The translations under genes and the position numbers were made by a program. From Aeromonas sanarellii (GTDB taxonomy: Bacteria > Pseudomonadota > Gammaproteobacteria > Enterobacterales > Aeromonadaceae): 64,000 nucleotides of DNA. Shown one piece after another: positions 54,226 through 62,550 of this stretch. Under the pieces are notes generated by a model. That model worked only from the letters and a program-made list of their open reading frames with translations. It was not told the origin of the DNA and did no database searches. The stretch spans positions 1 through 64,000 of the forward strand of contig NZ_CDBN01000021.1 of NCBI RefSeq assembly GCF_000820085.1, read 5' to 3'. Within the stretch, counting starts at the first letter, position 1, and the number at the start of each line of letters is the position of its first letter.

Positions 54226-54624
54226 ATGAAAGCACAAGGGTTGGCCCTGGGCCTGGTTCTGCTGCTGACGGGCTGCGCCACCAATACCTCCGGCATGGCG
54301 CTCTATGGCGCGCCCGGGGCGGCGGCGGTGGCGGAGCAGCACCAGAACGTCGACGTCACCCTGACCGAGCTGAGCCGGCGCCAGCAGAACGGCCTGTTGC
54401 AGGTCAACGTGGCGGTGGCCAGCACCCAGCGCGGTGACAACAAGCTGCAATATCTCTTCTACTGGTATGACGAGGCGGGGCAGGAGCTGGCCAGCGACGG
54501 CCGCGGCTGGACACCCCTCAAGCTGCACGGCTACCAGACCCGCACCCTGTCCGCCCTGGCGCCGAGCCCGGCCGCCCGGGGCTACCGGATTTACGTACGC
54601 GAAGTGATTGAGGAATCCTACTGA
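54226..54624 (+). CDS. ycfL: YcfL family lipoprotein
   Basis: A 132-residue lipoprotein with lipobox L-L-T-G-C (Cys17). The DUF1425 core shows Y-L-F-Y-W-Y-D-x-x-G-x-E and G-W-T-P-L, ending R-I-Y-V-R-E. It stands directly before lpoB, with stop and start overlapping (TGATG), as in E. coli. Confidence 0.9.
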   Translation: MKAQGLALGLVLLLTGCATNTSGMALYGAPGAAAVAEQHQNVDVTLTELSRRQQNGLLQVNVAVASTQRGDNKLQYLFYWYDEAGQELASDGRGWTPLKLHGYQTRTLSALAPSPAARGYRIYVREVIEESY

Positions 54625-55220
54625 TGAAAATGAATCATGCCCTGCTGATCTTGAGCTCTGCCCTGCTGCTCGGCGGCTGCTCCAGCACCACCGTCAGCTA
54701 TGGCGATCCCACCGAGACCGAGACGGTCACCGTGGATTACGGCTCAAGCGACCTGCAGGCCATCGCCGACAAGATGGCGGACTCCATGCTCGCCTCGCCG
54801 GCGACCGCCGAGATCACCGCGGGGGGCCGCCCCGTGATGTTCATGGACAGCATCCGCAACAAGACCTCGGAACACATCGACACCGAGGCCATCACCGACA
54901 CCCTGCGCACCAAGCTGCTGCGCGCCGGCAAGTTCCGCTTCGTGGACATGAGCAAGGTGAGCGCGGTCAAGCAGCAGCTCGAGTACCAGCAGGGCAGCGG
55001 CATGGTGGATCCCGCCACCATGGTGCGCCTGGGCAAGCAGACCGGGGCCCGCTACATGGTCTATGGCAACCTCGCCAGCATCGTGAAGGACAACGGCAAG
55101 GTGAAGGACGTCTACTACCAGATGACCATGCACCTGATGGATCTGGAGAACGGCGAACTGCTGTGGGCCGATCAGAAAGAGATCCGCAAGCAGGCGAAGA
55201 CCTCCACCTTTGGCTGGTGA
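54624..55220 (+). CDS. lpoB: LpoB, activator of PBP1b
   Basis: A 198-residue outer-membrane lipoprotein (lipobox L-G-G-C, Cys19) that reaches through peptidoglycan to stimulate PBP1b. The disordered linker after the Cys is short (about 20 residues against longer in E. coli). The globular part shows S-I-R-N-K-T-S-E-H-I-D-T and G-A-R-Y-M-V-Y-G-N-L. Confidence 0.93.
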   Translation: MKMNHALLILSSALLLGGCSSTTVSYGDPTETETVTVDYGSSDLQAIADKMADSMLASPATAEITAGGRPVMFMDSIRNKTSEHIDTEAITDTLRTKLLRAGKFRFVDMSKVSAVKQQLEYQQGSGMVDPATMVRLGKQTGARYMVYGNLASIVKDNGKVKDVYYQMTMHLMDLENGELLWADQKEIRKQAKTSTFGW

Positions 55221-56070
55221 GGACCCGCGCGGGCAGGGGGATCTGGCGGAGCTGGCGCTGCTCGCCAGCCTGCCGGCCCCCTGGAACCAGGGGCGCCTTG
55301 AGCCGCTGGCGAGGGGGCTGACCAACGGCAACTACCGGCTCAGCCTCCCCTCGGGAGAGTACGCCTTCCTGCGCCGCGGCCACCCGGATCCGGTGCGCCT
55401 CGGCATCGATCGGGCCACCGAGTGGCGGCTCTATCAGGGGGCGGTGGGGCAGGGGCTGGCACTGCCCTGTCATCACGGCGATCCCGCCAGCGGCCTGATG
55501 CTGCTGGCGTGGTGCGACGAGCCGAACTGGGCCGAGCAGCCGCCCGCGCCCGAGGCGCAGCCCGCCCTGCTGGCCGGGGTGCTGGGGCGCCTGCACCGCC
55601 TGCCGGTGCCCAAGGTGGTGATGGCGGTGCGGGCCCACAGCGCCGGCTATCGCGCCCGTCTGGCCCGGGTGCCGGCCTGGCTGCCGGCGCTGGAGCGGGC
55701 CCTGCTCGCGAGCCGGGAGCCGGACGATTGCTGGCTCCCTTGCCATCACGATCTCAATCCGGCTAACTTGTTGGGACCTCGGCCCTGGGTCATCGACTGG
55801 GAGTACGGCGCCGCCGGTCATCCGGGCTTCGAGGTCGCCAGCATTCAGCGCACCCATGGCTGGAGCGAAGAGCAGCGGCGTCAGTTGGAGAGCTGCTATC
55901 TTGAAGGCATGGGAACGCATAAGCTGCTCAATGCCAAGGGATTTCAGGCCGATGCCTTCCTGCCCTGGGTCGATTACATCGGCCTGCTGTGGGCGCTGCT
56001 GATGGCCGAGCGGCAACCCGGGCCCGAGTATCAGGCCCTCATCGACACGAACCGCCAGCGCCTGGAATGA
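55210..56070 (+). CDS. thiK: ThiK-like thiamine kinase
   Basis: A 286-residue APH/choline kinase-fold enzyme. The catalytic loop H-H-D-L-N-P-A-N-L-L (180-189) and the metal-binding V-I-D-W-E-Y (D196) are seen; N-terminal G-L-T-N-G-N-Y-R-L. Place after lpoB matches E. coli thiK, which salvages thiamine. Only a TTG at 55210 opens the frame here (start overlaps lpoB); a later start would cut into the nucleotide-binding domain. Confidence 0.85.
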   Translation: MAGEDPRGQGDLAELALLASLPAPWNQGRLEPLARGLTNGNYRLSLPSGEYAFLRRGHPDPVRLGIDRATEWRLYQGAVGQGLALPCHHGDPASGLMLLAWCDEPNWAEQPPAPEAQPALLAGVLGRLHRLPVPKVVMAVRAHSAGYRARLARVPAWLPALERALLASREPDDCWLPCHHDLNPANLLGPRPWVIDWEYGAAGHPGFEVASIQRTHGWSEEQRRQLESCYLEGMGTHKLLNAKGFQADAFLPWVDYIGLLWALLMAERQPGPEYQALIDTNRQRLE

Positions 56071-56120
56071 ATCCGGCAACGGCATGACTGACGCTTGTTT
56101 TCAATGAATGGGAGGCATGC

Positions 56121-56981
56121 ATGGTGACCACATTCTCATGGCGTCAACCTCGTAGCTGGAGCCTGCTGCTGCTCTGCCTGCTGCTGACGGGTTGCGCCAC
56201 CCGGGTGATCTACTACTGGCTCGACTCGGCCATCGTCTGGCAACTGGACGACTACTTCTCCCTGAACCGCAGCCAGAAGACCCTGCTGGATCAGGAGGTG
56301 AAGGGGCTGATGGCCTGGCACCGGCAGCATGAGCTGCCCCTCTACGCCCGGGATCTCGATGCCCTGGCCAGGGCGGTGGCCAGCCCCATGACCCCGGCCC
56401 AGGTCACCCTGCACCTGGACAGAACCCAGGCGAGCCTGACCCGCACCCTGGAAAACGCCATTCCCCGCACGGTGCGCCTGGCCAAGACCCTGACCGACGA
56501 CCAGGTGGCGCATTTCATGGCCGATCGGGTGAAGCGCCAGCAGGAGCGCCAGCACGATTTTGCTACCGAGTCGAAGGCCGAGATGATCAAGGGCTTTCGG
56601 GAGAAGATGAACGAGCGCCTGGTGTTCTGGATTGGCAAGGTGAAACCGGCCCAGGCGCCCCTCGTCAACCAGTGGGCCGAGTGGCAATACGAGATGATGG
56701 CCCCCTGGCTCGATTTCCAGGAGGCCTGGACCAAGGAGCTGGACCGGCTGATGAAGCAGCGCCAGAGTCCGAATTTCGGCCAGGAGCTGACCCGGCTGCT
56801 GCAGCAGGGGGACGGCCTGATGGACGGTCGCTTCACCGGCTATACGGACCAGTCACGCCAGCGCACCATCCAGTGGCTGAGCGATCTCAGCCAGTCCATG
56901 GATCTCTCCCAGCGGGCCCATCTCTATACCCTGCTCAAGGACTATGCCGAGGACTTCGAGGGCATGACCCGCAGCCGCTGA
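56121..56981 (+). CDS. DUF6279 family lipoprotein
   Basis: A 286-residue lipoprotein (signal 1-24, lipobox L-L-T-G-C) with the family start R-V-I-Y-Y-W-L-D and D-D-Y-F-S-L-N-R-S-Q. The rest is helical and highly charged, rich in Gln and Arg. Role unknown; probably outer-membrane bound, in the same run as the LpoB cluster. Confidence 0.87.
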   Translation: MVTTFSWRQPRSWSLLLLCLLLTGCATRVIYYWLDSAIVWQLDDYFSLNRSQKTLLDQEVKGLMAWHRQHELPLYARDLDALARAVASPMTPAQVTLHLDRTQASLTRTLENAIPRTVRLAKTLTDDQVAHFMADRVKRQQERQHDFATESKAEMIKGFREKMNERLVFWIGKVKPAQAPLVNQWAEWQYEMMAPWLDFQEAWTKELDRLMKQRQSPNFGQELTRLLQQGDGLMDGRFTGYTDQSRQRTIQWLSDLSQSMDLSQRAHLYTLLKDYAEDFEGMTRSR

Positions 56982-56999
56982 GGGCGAGGGACCAGAGCG

Positions 57000-57032
57000 C
57001 AAGGGCGGCGGGCCTTCGGGCCTGCCGCCCTT
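57000..57032 (+). terminator. Terminator after the DUF6279 gene
   Basis: A long stem CAAGGGCGGC... with ...GCCGCCCTTG and an inner GGCC-TTCG-GGCC, followed by TTCTT. It ends the lpoB-cluster transcript. Confidence 0.85.
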
Positions 57033-57089
57033 GTTCTTGTGGGGCAGGCTGTGGTAGCTTGCCCTTTCTATTGTGTGGGAATTAACTTT

Positions 57090-57557
57090 TTGAGCCTGAC
57101 CGACAACGTGAAACTGGCGGCGATGACCCTGCTCATCACCCTCGCTCTGTTGTTCTCTACCCTCTCGGTGGAGGGGCTCAGGGTTCCCGCGTCCCAGCCC
57201 TCGGCCCAGCAGGCCCACTCGCTGGCGGAGGGGGCGGCGCCTGCCGACGCAAGCCCGGCGGCCCACGGTGTCAGCGGCAGTGACGACGGCATCGTCAAGT
57301 TCGTCGGTTCCCACCAGAATCACCTGCTGCGCCTCGAGCACTCCCTGAGTCGCGATCATCAGCCTGGCAGCGTAGTCTACGAGCTGGTGACGAGCTGGTC
57401 CCAGCAGGCCATCCTGCTGTTGTTGTGCGGCCTGCTGCTCTATGCCGCCCTGTCGTATCCCCGCACCAGTTTCCGCGACAGGTTTGCCACCCTTCATCAG
57501 CGGCGCTTGCAGCGCCGACATCTGCAGTATCGCTTCGCCCAGAGCTTCCTCGCCTGA
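57090..57557 (+). CDS. Two-TM protein upstream of secDF (possible monitor)
   Basis: A 155-residue membrane protein, unrecognised. N-terminal hydrophobic anchor (about 9-28), an acidic, Ala/Ser-rich periplasmic loop (30-100), a second TM (about 104-122), and an Arg-rich cytoplasmic tail of 33 residues (S-F-R-D-R-F... R-R-L-Q-R-R). The start is uncertain: TTG at 57090 (GGGAA about 9 bases before), ATG at 57123, or GTG at 57039. It ends 147 bases before secD. In Vibrio the gene at this place is vemP, whose translation arrest controls secDF2; the size is alike but I see no known arrest motif. Confidence 0.6.
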   Translation: MSLTDNVKLAAMTLLITLALLFSTLSVEGLRVPASQPSAQQAHSLAEGAAPADASPAAHGVSGSDDGIVKFVGSHQNHLLRLEHSLSRDHQPGSVVYELVTSWSQQAILLLLCGLLLYAALSYPRTSFRDRFATLHQRRLQRRHLQYRFAQSFLA

Positions 57558-57703
57558 TCCCGATGGGGTCAGCTTGCCACCTGTTGCCTCATCTTCTCTC
57601 TGTTGCTGTTCACCTTCAGTGAACGGCTAGGCTGTCTTGTTTCATTTTTTGCACGGTGCGACGTCGCGTCGCCCCCTGCCATCGCCTGACAGAGGCCGAT
57701 TTC

Positions 57704-59506
57704 ATGAGAAAAAAGAGTCATACCGTCCTGAACCGCATGAGCCTGTGGCAGTACGCCCTGCTGCTGCTGATGCTGGTCACCTTCGCGTTCTATTCCCTGC
57801 CCACCTTCTTCGGTGAGCAGCCCTCCCTCGGCCTGCACGGTCAGTCGCGCCTGAGCGACGCGCAGCGCACCCTGCTGGCCGACAACCGCATCGAGCCGCT
57901 CAAGCAGGTCGCCCAGGGCAATCGGATGGAGCTGGTGTTCGCCAGCCAGGGGGAGCAGCAACTGGCCAAGCAGTTGCTGGAGCAGCAGGGGCTGGACAGC
58001 GCCGCCCTCACCCTGGAGTTCTACTCCAATGCCCCGACCTGGATAAGCCGGCTCGGCGCAGACCCCATCAAGCTCGGGCTGGACTTGCGCGGCGGCTCCC
58101 AGCTGCTGATAGGGGTGGACGTGGATTTCGTCATCAACAACCAGACCAAGAACCTGGTGGATACCCTGCGCACCCGCTTTCGCGAGGCAAACCTGCGCGG
58201 TGCCAGCGTGATGCGCACCGCCCAGGGGAGCGTGGCCGTCACCCTGCCCGACGTGGCGGGGCAGGAGGCCTGGCTCGCCATCATCAAGGAGAGCGCCGGT
58301 ACCCGCCAGGATCAGTGGACCCTGGCCCGCTCCGGCAACGCGCTGACCCTGGTGCTGAGCGAATCTGAACGCACCCTGCTGGTGAACAACGCCGTGACCC
58401 AGAACCTGTCGATCCTGAAAAAAAGGATCAACGAGCTCGGCATCGTCGAGGCCTCGGTGGTGCGCCAGGGGCAGGACGGCATCCGCATCGAGCTGCCGGG
58501 GGTGCACAACCCCAGGCAGGCGAAAGAGGTGATCGGCGCTACCGCGTCCCTGGCCTTCTACGAGGCCAAGGCCGACAGCCGCTTCGTGATGGCGGATCGC
58601 AACGGCCAGTCGGTGGGACTGGCCCGCCAGCCGGTGCTGAGCGGCGAGCACATCGTCGATGCCCGCGCCAACATGGGGGAGATGGGGCAGCCCCAGGTCA
58701 ACATAGTGCTCGACACCCTGGGGGGGAGCAAGATGAACCAGTTCAGCCGCCAGCACGTGGGCAAGCCCATGGCCACCGTCTTCACCGAGTACAAGACCAA
58801 CGCCGAAGGCAAGCTGCGCGCCCGCAGCGAGGTGATCAACGTCGCCACCATCCAGACCGCCCTTGGCAACCAGTTCCGCATCACCGGGATTGGCAGCCTG
58901 CCAGAGGCCCAGGAGCTCGCCATGCTGCTGCGGGCCGGTGCCCTCACCGCGCCGCTGAAGATCCTGGAGGAGCGCAGCATTGGCCCGACCCTGGGTCTGC
59001 AGAACATAGAGGCGGGCTTCACCGCTCTGGCGTTCGGCATGGCGGGCATGATGCTGTTCATGATGGCCTGGTATCGCAAGTTCGGCTGGGTCGCCATCAC
59101 GGCGCTGGTCGCCAACCTCTTGATGCAGGTGGGGATGCTGGCGGTGCTGCCGGGGGCCGTGCTGACCCTGCCGGGGATCGCCGGACTGGTGCTCACCGTG
59201 GGCATGGCGGTGGATACCCATGTGCTCATCTTCGAGCGGATCAAGGACCGGCTGCGGGAGGGGGGGACCCTCGCCAACGCCATCGACTTTGGCTATCGCT
59301 CGGCGTTTCGCACCATCTTCGATGCCAACATCACCACCCTCATCTGCGCCGTGGTGCTCTATGCCATCGGCTCCGGGCCGCTGCAGGGCTTCTCCATCAC
59401 CCTGATCCTGGGCCTCATCTCCAGCATGGTGACCGGCATCTGGGGCACCCGCGCCATCATCAACCCCCTGTGGGGCAACAGCCGCGCCAGGCTGCTGAGG
59501 GTATGA
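57704..59506 (+). CDS. secD: SecD, second paralogue
   Basis: A 600-residue subunit of the SecDF membrane complex that uses ion flow to help pull proteins out of SecYEG. P1 periplasmic domain (35-400), then six TM segments with G-M-A-V-D-T-H-V-L-I-F-E-R-I-K, holding the conserved proton/sodium-path aspartate. It lies outside the usual tgt-yajC-secDF locus and without yajC, so it is probably a second copy, as Vibrio secDF2. Start at 57704 (M-R-K-K); GAGG is 10 bases upstream. Base pairing of CTCTGT (57598-57603) with ACAGAG (57689-57694) could hide this site. Confidence 0.88.
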   Translation: MRKKSHTVLNRMSLWQYALLLLMLVTFAFYSLPTFFGEQPSLGLHGQSRLSDAQRTLLADNRIEPLKQVAQGNRMELVFASQGEQQLAKQLLEQQGLDSAALTLEFYSNAPTWISRLGADPIKLGLDLRGGSQLLIGVDVDFVINNQTKNLVDTLRTRFREANLRGASVMRTAQGSVAVTLPDVAGQEAWLAIIKESAGTRQDQWTLARSGNALTLVLSESERTLLVNNAVTQNLSILKKRINELGIVEASVVRQGQDGIRIELPGVHNPRQAKEVIGATASLAFYEAKADSRFVMADRNGQSVGLARQPVLSGEHIVDARANMGEMGQPQVNIVLDTLGGSKMNQFSRQHVGKPMATVFTEYKTNAEGKLRARSEVINVATIQTALGNQFRITGIGSLPEAQELAMLLRAGALTAPLKILEERSIGPTLGLQNIEAGFTALAFGMAGMMLFMMAWYRKFGWVAITALVANLLMQVGMLAVLPGAVLTLPGIAGLVLTVGMAVDTHVLIFERIKDRLREGGTLANAIDFGYRSAFRTIFDANITTLICAVVLYAIGSGPLQGFSITLILGLISSMVTGIWGTRAIINPLWGNSRARLLRV

Positions 59507-59508
59507 CC

Positions 59509-59622
59509 ATGAACCGACTTCATCACCATGACGCCGCGCCTGTGAGCCTGCCTGGCCTGCGCACCGACCGCTTCCTGCCGGGAAGCCTGAACCACCTGAC
59601 GTCGAGGGAAGAACAATGCTGA
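59509..59622 (+). CDS. Possible 37-codon ORF between secD and secF
   Basis: An ATG at 59509 (GAGGG 8 bases upstream) opens a 37-residue frame (M-N-R-L-H-H-H-D-A...) that stops seven bases inside secF. It may be a coupling device that carries ribosomes to the secF start, or no gene at all. No family; His-rich N-terminus. Confidence 0.25.
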   Translation: MNRLHHHDAAPVSLPGLRTDRFLPGSLNHLTSREEQC

Positions 59623-60530
59623 GAATGATCCTGGCCATGGGGCTGACCCGCTGGCGCTATATCGGGCTGTGGGCCTCCGTGCTGCTGACCCTGGCCTGCG
59701 TGGCCGTCCTTGCGGCAAAAGGGCTTGCCCTCGGGCTCGATTTCACCGGCGGCATCCTGCTGGAGTTTCGCATCCAGACCCTGAAGGAGGCCCACGAGCT
59801 CAACGCCCTGCTGACGGCGCCCCTGGCGGGCGTCGTGGAGCTGCACGGCGCCGGTGTGCCCGGCGAGTGGCTCATCAAGCTGCCCCCCCACGCGCTGCCC
59901 TGGGCGGCGGAGGATCTGGCGACCATGCTGGGGCAGCAACTCGCCCTGCCGGTGGAGCTCTTGCGCACCACCATAGTCGGGCCCCAGGTGGGCGCTGAGC
60001 TGTTCCAGCAGGGGATGCTGGCGGTGCTGGTGGCCTCCTTGGCCATCTCCGCCTACCTGGCGGTGCGCTTCGAGTGGCGGCAGGCCATCGGCATCCTGGT
60101 GTCCGTACTGCACGACGGCCTGGTGGCGATCGGGCTTCTCGCGCTCTTTGACATCGAGTTCGATCTCAACGTCATCGCGGGCCTGATGGCGGTGATAGGC
60201 TACTCCCTCAACGACAGCATCGTCATCTCGGATAGGCTGCGGGACTTGCTGGGCTCGCGCACCCCCATGGGGATCCACGAGTGCTCGGACGTGGCCATCA
60301 AGGCCACCTTCAGCCGCACCATGATCACCTCGGGCACCACCCTCTTCACCGTGGGGGCTCTGCTCCTGTTCGGCGGGGACGCCCTCTACGGCTTCTCCTT
60401 CACCCTGTTCGCCGGCATCCTGGTGGGGACCCTCTCCTCCATCACGGTGGCCTCCACCGTGCAGGAGCTGCTGGGACTCTCCCCCCAGGCCTACCAGAAA
60501 CAGGAAGAGGAGCTGGCAGAGGCGGCATGA
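59616..60530 (+). CDS. secF: SecF, second paralogue
   Basis: A 304-residue SecF with TM1 (15-35), P4 periplasmic part (40-130) and five further TM segments. G-L-D-F-T-G-G at the start of P4 and G-Y-S-L-N-D-S-I-V-I-S-D-R, which carries the conserved pair of residues in TM4, match SecF. In operon with secD, 109 bases apart. GGGAAG lies before the start. Confidence 0.9.
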   Translation: MLRMILAMGLTRWRYIGLWASVLLTLACVAVLAAKGLALGLDFTGGILLEFRIQTLKEAHELNALLTAPLAGVVELHGAGVPGEWLIKLPPHALPWAAEDLATMLGQQLALPVELLRTTIVGPQVGAELFQQGMLAVLVASLAISAYLAVRFEWRQAIGILVSVLHDGLVAIGLLALFDIEFDLNVIAGLMAVIGYSLNDSIVISDRLRDLLGSRTPMGIHECSDVAIKATFSRTMITSGTTLFTVGALLLFGGDALYGFSFTLFAGILVGTLSSITVASTVQELLGLSPQAYQKQEEELAEAA

Positions 60531-60550
60531 CCGCAGGCCAAGCCATGAGA

Positions 60551-60575
60551 AACGGGCCCTAAGGCCCGTTTTTTT
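60551..60575 (+). terminator. secDF operon terminator
   Basis: Stem ACGGGCC (60552-60558) with GGCCCGT (60563-60569), loop CTAA, then seven T. Confidence 0.94.
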
Positions 60576-60596
60576 ATGCGCGTCTGGCCGCGCGGC

Positions 60597-61199
60597 TCAG
60601 AAGCCGGAGCCCGGCTGGCGCAGAAATTCCACCTCCTCCGGGGTGCTCTCGCGCCCCAGGATGGCGTTGCGGTGGGGGAAGCGGCCAAAGCGCTGGATGA
60701 TGACCTGATGGCGGCGGGCGAAGTCGGCGAACCCCTCGAAGGTCTCCCGGGCCGGGTCCTGTGCCTGCTCGGCGGCCAGCGCCTCGAACAGGGCCACGCT
60801 TCTGGCCTGCTGTTCCCGGGACTCCGCGTGCTCCAGGGGCAGATAGAAGAAGACCCGGGCCAGCGGCGAGAGCCCCCTGTCCGCCCCGAGCGACAGCCCC
60901 TTGAGGCACAGAGCCCGCGCCTTGTCGTCCTGGGTGAAGGCGGCGGGGGTGCCGCGATGGAGGTTTCGCGGCAACTGGTCGAGCAGCAGGATGAGCCCCA
61001 GGCGGCCCGCGGGGTGATCCGCCCAGTGGGCGAGCTCGCCCGCCGCGGCGCTGGCCGCCAGCTCGCCGAAGCGCCGGGCCAGCAGGGCGTCGGTCTCGCT
61101 GCTCTTGCCCCACCAGAGGGGGGCCTGGCGCGCCGCACGGCGGGCGTCATCGGCATCGTCACCAAACCAGAAATCGATCAGAGGTTGCCAGGGTTGCAT
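60597..61199 (-). CDS. DUF924 family protein
   Basis: A 200-residue helical cytoplasmic protein, DUF924 (TPR-like). Marks: F-W-F-G near the N-terminus, L-I-L-L-L-D-Q-L-P-R-N-L-H-R-G, F-F-Y-L-P-L-E-H-A-E-S and R-F-G-R-F-P-H-R-N. GAGGAG precedes the ATG at 61199. Role unknown. Confidence 0.92.
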   Translation of the reverse strand: MQPWQPLIDFWFGDDADDARRAARQAPLWWGKSSETDALLARRFGELAASAAAGELAHWADHPAGRLGLILLLDQLPRNLHRGTPAAFTQDDKARALCLKGLSLGADRGLSPLARVFFYLPLEHAESREQQARSVALFEALAAEQAQDPARETFEGFADFARRHQVIIQRFGRFPHRNAILGRESTPEEVEFLRQPGSGF

Positions 61200-61326
61200 G
61201 GAAAACTCCTCGGGCCCGGGGCCTTGAAGTGAACATGGGGCAGGGGAACCCTGCCATGGGGGGCTGCCGACATGGTGGCTTCCCGTTACACTGTGCCATC
61301 TTTTCCCGAAATAGGGATCCCCCTTC

Positions 61327-61415
61327 GGCCGGAACCCTTGCCGGTCCTGCCGGGCGACATTGCCAGCGTGCCGGGCGACGTGGCGCTGATGACCAAGGTC
61401 GTGGCCAACAAGGGC
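61327..61415 (+). pseudogene. Broken copy of the 5' end of the DUF808 gene
   Basis: The sequence follows the first 28 codons of the intact gene at 61465: GGCCGGAACC shared at the start, then GACATTGCCAGCGTGC and GACGTGGCGCTGATGACCAAG, the last 21 bases identical by eye. One indel near the start and loss of the ATG break the frame. Likeness fades after about 61415. It stands between the DUF924 gene and the intact gene. Confidence 0.75.
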
Positions 61416-61464
61416 GCGGTGTGCTTCGGGAAGCTCTCTTCCACTGACATAAGGATTCTCTGAT

Positions 61465-62379
61465 ATGGCCGGAACCAGTTTGTTGGCCCTGCTCGACGAT
61501 ATTGCTAGCGTGCTCGATGACGTGGCGCTGATGACCAAGATGGCGGCGAAGAAGACCGCCGGGGTGCTGGGGGACGATCTCGCCCTCAATGCGGAGCAGG
61601 TCTCCGGGGTGCGGGCCGAGCGGGAGCTGCCCGTGGTGTGGGCGGTGGCCAAGGGGTCGTTTCGCAACAAGCTCATCCTGGTGCCTGCCGCCATCGCCAT
61701 CAGCGCCCTGGTGCCCTGGCTCATCACCCCGCTGCTGATGCTGGGGGGGGCCTACCTCTGTTTCGAGGGGGCCGAGAAGCTGGCGCACAAGTTCCTGCCC
61801 CATGAGGCCGGAGAGGAGTCCCAGGCCGTCCCCATCCCCGACGATCTGGCGGCCTTCGAGCAGCAGAAGATCAAGGGGGCCATCCGCACCGACTTCATCC
61901 TCTCCGCCGAGATCATCGTCATCGCCCTCGGCACCGTACAGGGGTCGAGCCTGGGGCTGCAGATCGCCGTGGTGGCGGGCATCGCCCTGCTGATGACCAT
62001 AGGCGTTTACGGCCTGGTGGGGCTCATCGTCAAGCTGGACGACATCGGCCTGCACCTGCTGCAGGCCCCCGATGCCAGTGCCCTGCGCCGCGCCCTGGGG
62101 CGAGGTCTGCTGGTCACGGCGCCGCGCCTGATGCACCTGCTGGCCCTGGTCGGCACCATCGCCATGTTCATGGTCGGCGGCGGCATCCTGGTCCACGGCT
62201 GGCCCTTCGTCCACCACCTGATCGAGGGGGCCGCGGCGGCTGTCGCCTCCCTGCCCGGCATGGGGGCGGCCCTCGCCCTGGTGACGCCGACCCTGCTGAA
62301 CGCCCTGGTGGGGGGGCTGGCTGGCCTGCTGCTGGTGCTGGCCATGACCCTGGTGAGCAAGCTCAAACCCGCCAAGTAA
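61465..62379 (+). CDS. yedI: DUF808 (YedI) membrane protein
   Basis: A 304-residue inner-membrane protein with five to six TM segments, close in length to E. coli YedI (305). Family marks: L-A-L-L-D-D-I-A-S-x-L-D-D-V-A at the start, the R-x-E-R-E-L-P-V-V-W-A-V-A-K-G-S loop, K-I-K-G-A-I-R-T-D-F-I-L-S-A-E-I-x-V-I-A-L. AAGGA precedes the ATG. Function unknown. Confidence 0.92.
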   Translation: MAGTSLLALLDDIASVLDDVALMTKMAAKKTAGVLGDDLALNAEQVSGVRAERELPVVWAVAKGSFRNKLILVPAAIAISALVPWLITPLLMLGGAYLCFEGAEKLAHKFLPHEAGEESQAVPIPDDLAAFEQQKIKGAIRTDFILSAEIIVIALGTVQGSSLGLQIAVVAGIALLMTIGVYGLVGLIVKLDDIGLHLLQAPDASALRRALGRGLLVTAPRLMHLLALVGTIAMFMVGGGILVHGWPFVHHLIEGAAAAVASLPGMGAALALVTPTLLNALVGGLAGLLLVLAMTLVSKLKPAK

Positions 62380-62451
62380 GGCGTTGTTGTGCGGGGCAGC
62401 CGACAGGGGCCGTCGCACCGCGCCTTCCTCGTGATTCCGGTTGCCTCGAAT

Positions 62452-62477
62452 GGGGGCTAGGCAAGTGCCTGGCCCCC
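62452..62477 (+). terminator. Hairpin after yedI
   Basis: Stem GGGGGCTAGGC with GCCTGGCCCCC (one T-G pair) around loop AAGT. Only TT follows, so it is a weak terminator or pause. Confidence 0.55.
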
Positions 62478-62550
62478 TTCGTACTATCCGGGCTGTCACC
62501 CGCCCGCAGAGGCGGGGCCCCGATATGGACGCAAACAGACAAGGACAACC

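Noticed and set aside
57569..59638. 689-codon antisense frame over secD
   Set aside because: Same cause; low-complexity translation opposite a clear SecD gene.
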